The translations under genes and the position numbers were made by a program. From the NCBI RefSeq assembly GCF_026013615.1, contig NZ_JAPDPI010000002.1:1-64000 (forward strand): DNA of 64,000 nt, written 5' to 3'. The notes under the pieces were generated by a model. The model saw nothing but the letters and a program-made list of their open reading frames with translations. It did no database searches and was not told the DNA's origin. This DNA comes from Plebeiibacterium marinum. Lineage in GTDB: Bacteria; Bacteroidota; Bacteroidia; Bacteroidales; Marinilabiliaceae. Shown piece by piece: positions 30,045-37,800 of the stretch; position 1 is the first letter of the stretch; every line of letters starts with the position of its first letter.

Positions 30045-31502
30045 TTATTGCATATCAAAAATTTCTTTTATCACTTCACGATCATCAAAATGATGTTTTA
30101 CACCATTTATTTCCTGATAATCTTCGTGCCCTTTTCCTGCCACCAGGATAATATCTCCACGCTTCGATATAAGTATGGCTGTTTTGATCGCCTCTTTACG
30201 GTCGGTAATCGAAACAACCTTAATGCGGTTTTTAAAATCAATCCCTTCCATCATTTCTTCAATTATGGTTTGCGGATTCTCTGAACGGGGATTGTCAGAT
30301 GTCAAAATAACCTTTGAACTTCCGTCAACCGACACTTTTGCCATCTCAGGTCTTTTGGTTTTATCCCGGTCGCCACCAGCACCCACAACAGTAATTAAAT
30401 CCTGTCCCGGCTGACGAATTTGATTAATGGTTTCTATTACATTTTTCAAAGCATCAGGCGTATGCGCATAATCCACAATGGCCGTTACCCCATTAGAAGA
30501 CCTGATAGTCTGGAACCTACCATCTACAGAATGCAATTTGCTCAACGAAAGCAAAACCTCATCCGCAGGTCGTCCCAACTTGATTGCAGCACCATAAACC
30601 GCAAGCAGGTTTTGGGCATTAAACTTTCCTATAAAAGGTGTCCATACCTCCTGATTGTTTATCAACAGCTGCATCCCCTCAAACATACTCTCAATAATCT
30701 TGGCTTTAAAATCGCCCATACTTCTTATTGAATAGGTATTGATATCAGCCTTACAATTCTGCACCATCACCATCCCATTCTTATCATCCACATTAACCAG
30801 TGCAAAAGCCTCTTTCGAAAGACTATCAAAAAACTGCTTTTTTGCTTTTATGTAGGCATCAAATGTTTTGTGGTAATCGAGGTGGTCATGCGACAAGTTG
30901 GTAAAAATACCCCCCATATATTTCAAGCCCGCAATACGTTTTTGATCAATGGCATGTGAGCTTACTTCCATAAAGCAATACTGACACCCCGCATCAACCA
31001 TTTCGCGCATTATTTTATTCAACGCAACAGGATCTGGCGTGGTATGAGTAGAATCAAGCCTCCTGGCACCTATATAATTAGCCACTGTACTAAACAAACC
31101 TGCCTCAAATCCCATATTACGAAACAACTCATAAAGAAGAGTAGCTATTGTTGTTTTCCCGTTAGTACCGGTTACTCCTACCAACTCCAACTCTTGCGAT
31201 GGATTGCCATAAAACCCAGAAGCAATTTCTCCAAGAGCCAACGCCGAGTCCTCAACAACAACAAAAGGTATGTTCTCATATTTTTCCTGTGGCACATTTT
31301 CACAAAGCACAGCACTACAGCCATTAGCTACAGCTTTAGCTATATAATCATGCCCATCAACATGCACACCCTTTACTGCCACAAACAATGTTGACTCAAC
31401 TGCTTTTCTGGAATCAAAAGTAATCTCATTAAACAGAACCTGATTGTTACCTATCAGCTCTTTTACCTTTGTCCATTCATATATTTTATTTACACCAACC
31501 AT
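30045..31502 (-). CDS. murE: UDP-MurNAc-tripeptide synthetase
   Basis: VGVTGTNGKTTIATLLY, NLSHDHLDYHKT, IVDYAHTPDALKNV, SDNPRSENP. Confidence 0.96.
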   Translation of the reverse strand: MVGVNKIYEWTKVKELIGNNQVLFNEITFDSRKAVESTLFVAVKGVHVDGHDYIAKAVANGCSAVLCENVPQEKYENIPFVVVEDSALALGEIASGFYGNPSQELELVGVTGTNGKTTIATLLYELFRNMGFEAGLFSTVANYIGARRLDSTHTTPDPVALNKIMREMVDAGCQYCFMEVSSHAIDQKRIAGLKYMGGIFTNLSHDHLDYHKTFDAYIKAKKQFFDSLSKEAFALVNVDDKNGMVMVQNCKADINTYSIRSMGDFKAKIIESMFEGMQLLINNQEVWTPFIGKFNAQNLLAVYGAAIKLGRPADEVLLSLSKLHSVDGRFQTIRSSNGVTAIVDYAHTPDALKNVIETINQIRQPGQDLITVVGAGGDRDKTKRPEMAKVSVDGSSKVILTSDNPRSENPQTIIEEMMEGIDFKNRIKVVSITDRKEAIKTAILISKRGDIILVAGKGHEDYQEINGVKHHFDDREVIKEIFDMQ

Positions 31503-31504
31503 GC

Positions 31505-33616
31505 CTATCCTAGCTTTATAAATATCCTTTCACCATTCTTCAACCTACTCCCAGCCCTCACGGACTGCTCCACAACCTTGCCCCTTCCGGAAACAATTAC
31601 CTTTAGTCCAAGATTTTCCAAAAGCGAAACAGCATCTTTAGCCCCCATTCCTTTCACATTTGGCACCAATCCTTTGGCAAACACTTTTCTATCAAAATCC
31701 ACTTTGTGCTCCTGAGCCGTTGTCGAAATCCAGTCCGACTCCACATCCTCACCTTCTATGGCAACATTCAACCTCTCAAAAACAGTTAGCAAATCATCCT
31801 TTTTACCACCCTTTGAATATGGCAGAATTCCTGAATCCGGCACTTTACCTACGCGCTCATCCATCATAGCAAAGCTTGTTGCATATACGCGGTCTGCAAT
31901 ATCCTTAAATACTTTCCCGGCAACTACATTACCATAAAATCCATTACTAGTAGGCCCATTAACAACAACAATACACGAATACTTAGGCCTGTCAGCCGGA
32001 AAATAACCACAAAAAGAAGCCTGATATTCAACCCCACTCCCACCTTTATAACCCTTTGAACCTTTAGCAATCTGTGCAGTTCCTGTTTTACCGGCGATCT
32101 TGTAATTATCATTCTTAATATTTTTTGCCGTACCCCTTTCAACCACACCAATCAACAATTCATGCACTTTTTCAATAGTAGACAATGAACATATAGACGG
32201 ATTCAACACAACAGGATCATAAGATTCCACAAGTTCGCCATGTCTATAAATACCTTTTACAAAATGGGGCTTTACCATTTTTCCATTATTGGCAACGGCA
32301 TTATAAAAATTAAGTGTTTGAAGAGGCGTTAACTTTGATTCATACCCAATAGAAATCCAAGGTAAAGAAACCCCTGACCATGTTTCTGATCCTGGATATT
32401 TGATAAAAGGATCCCCTTCACCTTTTATTTCAAGGCCAATCTTTTCATTGAGACCCATAGAATAAATCCTGTCTATATATTTTTTAGGATCAGATTTATA
32501 ATTGGCTACAATCATTTTCGAAATCCCCACATTAGAAGAATATTCAAAAACCTGACGGTTTGTAATCGTGCCATAGCCTCCATGATGGCTATCCCGCATT
32601 ACCCGATCATAAAACTTACAATAGCCTTTACCCGTATCTATAGAATCTTCCAGGTTCAGCAAACCATCCTCCAAAGCCACCATAACACTGGCCAACTTAA
32701 AGGTTGATCCGGGCTCTGTAGCCTCCCCAATGGCATAATTAAAATAATCCTCAACATAATTACCAGGACTTTTACGATGTAAGTTTACAATAGCTTTTAT
32801 TTCTCCTGTCTGAACCTCCATTAAAATTGCACACCCATGATGGGCATTATGCTTAATCAGTTGCTGACGAAGTGAACTTTCTGCTACATCCTGGATTTCA
32901 ATATCAATGGAAGTTAGGATATCATTTCCATTTTGAGGAGGCATCACCTCTTCTGGTACCCAGTGCCCTGAAATTCGGGTAAAAGTACTCACCCCATTTT
33001 TACCTTTCAGCTCATGGTCATAAGCCCTTTCCAGTCCAACCATCCCTCCTTTTTCCTTCTCCCCGTAAAGCTTTCCTATAGTACGAGAGGCTAAAACACC
33101 AAATGGAAGCTTGCGCTGATCAAGCATTTCCGGCAGGAATCCACCCTTATTTTTCCCTAATCTGAAAATAGGAAACTGTTTTACCTGTTTTAAATCCGTA
33201 AAAGATATCCTTTTATGATGTATTCGGTAATACCGCCGTCCCTTTTGGCGAGCTACAGAAAGCTCTTTTTTGTATGCCTGAGAAGACTTATCACCGAAAA
33301 ACCTTGACAAACAGATACTCAGGCTATCCACATCCCGATTAAAAATCTCATCGGTAAGACCATGCGCCATCATATCCATATACAAGCGATAACTTGGAAC
33401 CGAACAGGCCAGCTTGCGACCATCAGAAGCCAGTATATTTCCTCTATTTGCTTCTATTTCCCGTTCTTTACTAGTCAACACCTGCTCCATGGAACGCCAC
33501 TTTTCACCCTCAACTACCTGAAGGTAAACCACCCTGACAAAAACAATAACAGCCAGCACCACCAAACTTAGGTATATTACCCCAACACGCCATGTTATGT
33601 CTCTCTTAATTGTCAT
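31505..33616 (-). CDS. ftsI: Division-specific transpeptidase (PBP3/FtsI type) with C-terminal PASTA domain
   Basis: EPGSTFKLASV (SxxK), YSSNVG (SxN), AGKTGTAQ (KTG), one C-terminal PASTA-like segment. Confidence 0.95.
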   Translation of the reverse strand: MTIKRDITWRVGVIYLSLVVLAVIVFVRVVYLQVVEGEKWRSMEQVLTSKEREIEANRGNILASDGRKLACSVPSYRLYMDMMAHGLTDEIFNRDVDSLSICLSRFFGDKSSQAYKKELSVARQKGRRYYRIHHKRISFTDLKQVKQFPIFRLGKNKGGFLPEMLDQRKLPFGVLASRTIGKLYGEKEKGGMVGLERAYDHELKGKNGVSTFTRISGHWVPEEVMPPQNGNDILTSIDIEIQDVAESSLRQQLIKHNAHHGCAILMEVQTGEIKAIVNLHRKSPGNYVEDYFNYAIGEATEPGSTFKLASVMVALEDGLLNLEDSIDTGKGYCKFYDRVMRDSHHGGYGTITNRQVFEYSSNVGISKMIVANYKSDPKKYIDRIYSMGLNEKIGLEIKGEGDPFIKYPGSETWSGVSLPWISIGYESKLTPLQTLNFYNAVANNGKMVKPHFVKGIYRHGELVESYDPVVLNPSICSLSTIEKVHELLIGVVERGTAKNIKNDNYKIAGKTGTAQIAKGSKGYKGGSGVEYQASFCGYFPADRPKYSCIVVVNGPTSNGFYGNVVAGKVFKDIADRVYATSFAMMDERVGKVPDSGILPYSKGGKKDDLLTVFERLNVAIEGEDVESDWISTTAQEHKVDFDRKVFAKGLVPNVKGMGAKDAVSLLENLGLKVIVSGRGKVVEQSVRAGSRLKNGERIFIKLG

Positions 33617-33641
33617 CTATATATTTTGTACTCAATTAGGT

Positions 33642-34013
33642 TTACTTTTTAATCACAATTCTCCTGGGAGGTTCTGTCAGCTCATCCAACTCAACCCCTG
33701 CTGCATTTACCTTTTCCCGGATTACCGATTGCTTACTGATATACATCAAATCAGAAGAAGTGGTAATAGCCTCAATCCTTAACTCCTGGATTTCTTTATT
33801 TAATGTAGCCGCTTCCTTTAACAGTTTTTCAACTTTAAAATGGTTTGAGATATAAGAAAACGCCAGTACAATCAGAAACAAAAAATAAGGCAACTGCTTT
33901 ACAACAACCTCCTTTGTAAAAATCCTCCCTGACACAAAGTCGCGCAGGGTAATTTTTTTAAAAGCCTCATCCCCGGAACCAACAAACTCCTTATCTCTCT
34001 TTTTTCTGGTCAT
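33642..34013 (-). CDS. ftsL: FtsL-like cell division protein
   Basis: Small single-TM protein with coiled-coil-like stretch between rsmH and ftsI. Confidence 0.8.
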   Translation of the reverse strand: MTRKKRDKEFVGSGDEAFKKITLRDFVSGRIFTKEVVVKQLPYFLFLIVLAFSYISNHFKVEKLLKEAATLNKEIQELRIEAITTSSDLMYISKQSVIREKVNAAGVELDELTEPPRRIVIKK

Positions 34014-34015
34014 GA

Positions 34016-34921
34016 CTACAACTTTTCTGAGATCCGCAATTTTGCACTTCTTGAACGCGTATTTTCCTCTAGCTCTTTTGCTGTAGGTAAAATTGGCTTT
34101 CTGCTTATGGCTTTAAACGGAACCAGGCTTTTGCCAAAAAAATCCTGATCTGCCTGAGCTTTATCGCAATCACCACTTTTCATGAAGTTTTTTACCAACC
34201 TATCTTCAAGTGAATGATACGAAATAACCACCAAACGACCACCTGGAGCCAACACCTCTTTGGTCTGCATCAGCATCTCTTTCAAGGCCTCCATCTCACG
34301 GTTCACTTCTATTCTTAAAGCCTGAAAAACTTTAGCTAAAAACTTATTCTTTTCCCGGGAAGGCACACAAGGCTCTGCAACCTCGAGCAAGTCTGATATC
34401 ATTTTAAACGGAGATGATTGCCGACGTGCCAAAATACCACGAACCAGCTTACCTGCATTTTTTATTTCGCCGTAGTTTTTAAAAATCCTGAACAGATCAT
34501 CCTCTTCATATTCGTTCAATACCTCATCAGCTTTTAATGTAGCCTGCTTGTTCATGCGCATATCCAACTCCCCCTCAAAACGGAACGAGAATCCACGCTC
34601 TGGCGTATCAAAGTGATGAGATGACACACCCAAATCTGCCAGTATACCATCTACATGATCAATATCCAGATATTGTAAAAAATGCTTTAGGTAACGAAAA
34701 TTATGGCGAACAAAGATCAGTCGCTCGTCATCGGGACGGTTTGCATAGGCATCCTCATCCTGATCGAACACAATCATTTTGCCCCCCTTTAGATGTTTTA
34801 AAATCTCTTTGGTATGCCCACCCCCTCCAAAAGTAAGGTCAACATAAACTCCATTTTCTTTTAGGTTTAAGCCATCAATACATTCTTGCAGCAAAACCGG
34901 TATGTGATATACATCTCCCAT
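34016..34921 (-). CDS. rsmH: 16S rRNA (cytosine1402-N4)-methyltransferase
   Basis: HIPVLLQECIDGL, YVDLTFGGGGHTKEIL, DLGVSSHHFD, VISYHSLEDRLVKNF. Confidence 0.97.
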   Translation of the reverse strand: MGDVYHIPVLLQECIDGLNLKENGVYVDLTFGGGGHTKEILKHLKGGKMIVFDQDEDAYANRPDDERLIFVRHNFRYLKHFLQYLDIDHVDGILADLGVSSHHFDTPERGFSFRFEGELDMRMNKQATLKADEVLNEYEEDDLFRIFKNYGEIKNAGKLVRGILARRQSSPFKMISDLLEVAEPCVPSREKNKFLAKVFQALRIEVNREMEALKEMLMQTKEVLAPGGRLVVISYHSLEDRLVKNFMKSGDCDKAQADQDFFGKSLVPFKAISRKPILPTAKELEENTRSRSAKLRISEKL

Positions 34922-35394
34922 TATTCAGTCTCCTTTTCCCGGTTATCATAACTTCCTAATATTTTCTCAGCCATCAATGCCAACTCCCCTTCTCCAAGCT
35001 CATCACTTTCGTAAACAGATTTACTCCACAATTCAATCTTCCTGTCTACACCCACCAACACCATCTCTTTGGGCACATTAATTTTCTCCATCAACCGCTT
35101 GGGCAAAAGCATCCTTCCGTTTGAATCAAAAGTAACTTCAGCAGCCCCTCTAAAATACTGACGATAGAATTTATTCTCTGCACGGTTGTACATGTTCACG
35201 CGAGACCTGATTTCATTCATTTCCTCCTCCCATTCCGGATAGGGAGATAAAACCAAACACTCTTCAAACAGATCTTTTCTCACCACAAAACGGTTCTCTT
35301 CCATGGCGTTCATTGCCTTTTTAAAAAGAGAAGGCAACACGATCCGTCCTTTAGCATCAGCTTTACAAACAAAATCTCCTATAAATGTGGCCAT
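34921..35394 (-). CDS. mraZ: Transcriptional regulator MraZ
   Basis: DAKGRIVLPSLFKKAM and DSNGRMLLPKRLMEK tandem motifs; first gene of the dcw cluster. Confidence 0.95.
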   Translation of the reverse strand: MATFIGDFVCKADAKGRIVLPSLFKKAMNAMEENRFVVRKDLFEECLVLSPYPEWEEEMNEIRSRVNMYNRAENKFYRQYFRGAAEVTFDSNGRMLLPKRLMEKINVPKEMVLVGVDRKIELWSKSVYESDELGEGELALMAEKILGSYDNREKETE

Positions 35395-35437
35395 TACGAT
35401 TGTGGTTTATTCGGCGTAAAAATAAAACATTTTTAAA

Positions 35438-35474
35438 CCACTATCAACCACTTTAATCCACTTTCTTACACTTT
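35438..35474 (-). promoter_or_regulatory. Four MraZ-like boxes, 10-bp spacing
   Basis: Minus strand: AAAGTGT AAG AAAGTGG ATT AAAGTGG TTG ATAGTGG, about 44-80 bp upstream of the mraZ start. Confidence 0.8.
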
Positions 35475-35746
35475 GTTGATAAGTTTTTTCAATAACAGAT
35501 CACCAGATCAAAAACAAAACACACTACACCTAATGTCAAAATACACAATATCAACAACTTAACACCATTCAAGACATTCCTTTAACACTATCATTGTCAA
35601 TACAATAAATACCAATAAAGAATTGATGTCTGAGGATAAAAAAAATCACAACCACATAAAAATTCACCAATCTAAACTGACAAAACTCATTTTTCTACCG
35701 TTTTCATCATGATGTTTACTTTTTTTTTTCTAAAATTGAGCTCTTA

Positions 35747-36589
35747 TTGAGAATTGGTACGATGGAGAACAAGAATACTGCAATTACCAAAATTGATATT
35801 GACAAGGTATTTAAGGATAAAAACCCTGGATTATATAAAGTTTTACCAGGCTTTATCTTACGATATCTTAAAAAGGTAATTCACCAGGATGATCTAAATG
35901 GAATTCTAAAAAAATTCCCGGATAGCTACAATGTTGATTTTGGTAACAGGTGCAAAGAATTATTTGGAGTTACCAGCTCCTCTGAAGGATTAGACAAGAT
36001 CCCCAAAGATGGCCGTTATTTATTTGTTTCGAACCACCCCCTTGGCGGTCTGGATGGAATAATATTTTTAACTGAAGTTGGAGCCATTTTTGAAAATATA
36101 AAATTTCCGGTTAACGACATCTTGTTGCAAATTGGACGGTACAATGACATTTTTGTACCCATTAACAAACACGGAGGACAGGCAAAGGAAGCTGCCAGAA
36201 TGATTGAAAACGCCTTCAAATCAGAAGCTCAAATGCTATACTTCCCAGCAGGATTAGTATCCAGGAAACAAGGCAACCAAATTAAGGATCTGGAATGGAA
36301 ACCAGCTTTTATTAAAAAAGCCATTCAGCACAAACGCGATGTTGTTCCTGTTCATATCAGCGGAAACAATTCAAAGTTCTTCTACAACTTATCCTATATA
36401 AGGAAAAAACTGGGCATCAAAGCTAACATTGAGATGCTTTACCTGGTTGACGAAATGTTTAAGTTTAAAAACAAGAATGTAAAACTAACTTTTGGTAATC
36501 CTATACCGTGGGAAACCTTTGCAAAAGAAGGTACCCCCAAAACATGGGCCGAAAAAATAAAGGAAACCGTCTACAGCTTACCAAAATAA
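35747..36589 (+). CDS. PlsC-like acyltransferase (OlsA/GlsA-type lysolipid O-acyltransferase)
   Basis: FVSNHPLGGLDGIIF acyltransferase motif; adjacent to a GNAT-type N-acyltransferase-like gene. Confidence 0.75.
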   Translation: MRIGTMENKNTAITKIDIDKVFKDKNPGLYKVLPGFILRYLKKVIHQDDLNGILKKFPDSYNVDFGNRCKELFGVTSSSEGLDKIPKDGRYLFVSNHPLGGLDGIIFLTEVGAIFENIKFPVNDILLQIGRYNDIFVPINKHGGQAKEAARMIENAFKSEAQMLYFPAGLVSRKQGNQIKDLEWKPAFIKKAIQHKRDVVPVHISGNNSKFFYNLSYIRKKLGIKANIEMLYLVDEMFKFKNKNVKLTFGNPIPWETFAKEGTPKTWAEKIKETVYSLPK

Positions 36590-36593
36590 GTTT

Positions 36594-36601
36594 AATTTTG
36601 T
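36594..36601 (+). promoter_or_regulatory. -7 box TAATTTTG upstream of the GNAT gene
   Basis: Exact TAnnTTTG match 24 bp before the ATG. Confidence 0.35.
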
Positions 36602-36624
36602 AGCTCAATTTATCTATATAATAC

Positions 36625-37581
36625 ATGGATTCTATTAAACCAATTATTGAACCGGTTGAAAAATCAAAACTGGAAGCAGAGTTAACTAAAGAAAGATTTG
36701 TTCGCAACACCAACAAGGGAGGCAACAAAATATATGATTTCGCAGGAAACGAAGCTCCCAACTTAATGAGAGAAGTGGGTCGCTTGCGTGAAGAATCATT
36801 TCGTCAGGCAGGTGGGGGAACAGGAAAAGAAGCCGACATTGACGACTATGACTTGGCCGAAGTCCCTTACAGACAATTGATAGTGTGGGATCCAGAAGAA
36901 AAAGAAATTTTAGGAGGATACCGCTATATCATGGGCAACACCATCCCTCGTGACGAAAACGGCAATGTAAAACTGGCAACCTCACGTCTTTTCCATTTTT
37001 CGCAAAAGTTTTTGGATGAGTTTTTCCCCCACACCATTGAACTGGGAAGATCATTCGTTCAACCTCAATACCAAAGCAGTAAGCATGGGGCCAAAAGCCT
37101 GTTTGCCCTGGACAACCTTTGGGATGGATTGGGATCCCTGATTGTTAACAATCCCGAAATGAAATACTTCTTCGGTAAAGTAACAATGTATACACATTTC
37201 AACCAGGAAGCCAGGGATCTCATCCTGAGCTTTATGAACAAATACTTCAGAGATAAAGACAAACTGGTATATCCTTTGGATGAATTCAAGGTGAAAATCG
37301 GTTTATCTGACGAAAAAGTTAAGGAGATATTCAAAGGTCCTACCTTTGTTGAAGACTATAAAATTTTGAACAGGATGGTTAGAGAACTGGGAGAATCAAT
37401 CCCTCCGTTGGTAAATGCCTACATGAACCTCTCACCATCAATGCGCTCATTCGGAACTGCCGTGAACGACCGCTTTGGCGATGTTGAAGAAACCGGTATC
37501 ATCATCACTATCAATGAGTTTAACAAGGCAAAAACAGAACGCCATGTAGAAACTTACAACCCTAACGACACACACGAATAA
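36625..37581 (+). CDS. GNAT-family N-acyltransferase (OlsB/GlsB-like, hemolysin-type acetyltransferase)
   Basis: QLIVWDPEEKEILGGYRYIMG, ATSRLFHFSQKFLDEFFPHTIELGRSFVQPQYQ. Confidence 0.75.
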   Translation: MDSIKPIIEPVEKSKLEAELTKERFVRNTNKGGNKIYDFAGNEAPNLMREVGRLREESFRQAGGGTGKEADIDDYDLAEVPYRQLIVWDPEEKEILGGYRYIMGNTIPRDENGNVKLATSRLFHFSQKFLDEFFPHTIELGRSFVQPQYQSSKHGAKSLFALDNLWDGLGSLIVNNPEMKYFFGKVTMYTHFNQEARDLILSFMNKYFRDKDKLVYPLDEFKVKIGLSDEKVKEIFKGPTFVEDYKILNRMVRELGESIPPLVNAYMNLSPSMRSFGTAVNDRFGDVEETGIIITINEFNKAKTERHVETYNPNDTHE

Positions 37582-37603
37582 GGGATCGTTTATAATTTAA
37601 AGC

Positions 37604-37652
37604 AGAGAGCTTTTAGCCTGTAACATATAGTTCATAGCCAATAGCTTTTAAT
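37604..37652 (+). repeat. Heptad tract (AGAGAGC TTTTAGC CTGTAAC ATATAGT TCATAGC CAATAGC TTTTAAT)
   Basis: Seven in-phase 7-mers directly downstream of the GNAT gene. Confidence 0.7.
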
Positions 37653-37680
37653 GCAACCTCATAAAAATATTATAATCAAA

Positions 37681-37716
37681 AAAAACGCTGTTTCAGAAAT
37701 GGAACAGCGTTTTTTA
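37681..37716 (+). terminator. Rho-independent terminator
   Basis: AAAAACGCTGTTTCAGAAATGGAACAGCGTTTTTT. Confidence 0.88.
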
Positions 37717-37800
37717 TTAAAAAAGACAGCATCACTTTTTGCTTAGTCAAAAATCTGAAATATATTTACTTATAAAAACTTACATTCAACTTATCATACT

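Noticed and set aside
35475-35740. AT-rich region with TTATCAACA-like motifs upstream of mraZ considered as an origin
   Set aside because: Only degenerate DnaA-box matches and no dnaA/dnaN/gidA context; better explained as dcw promoter region.
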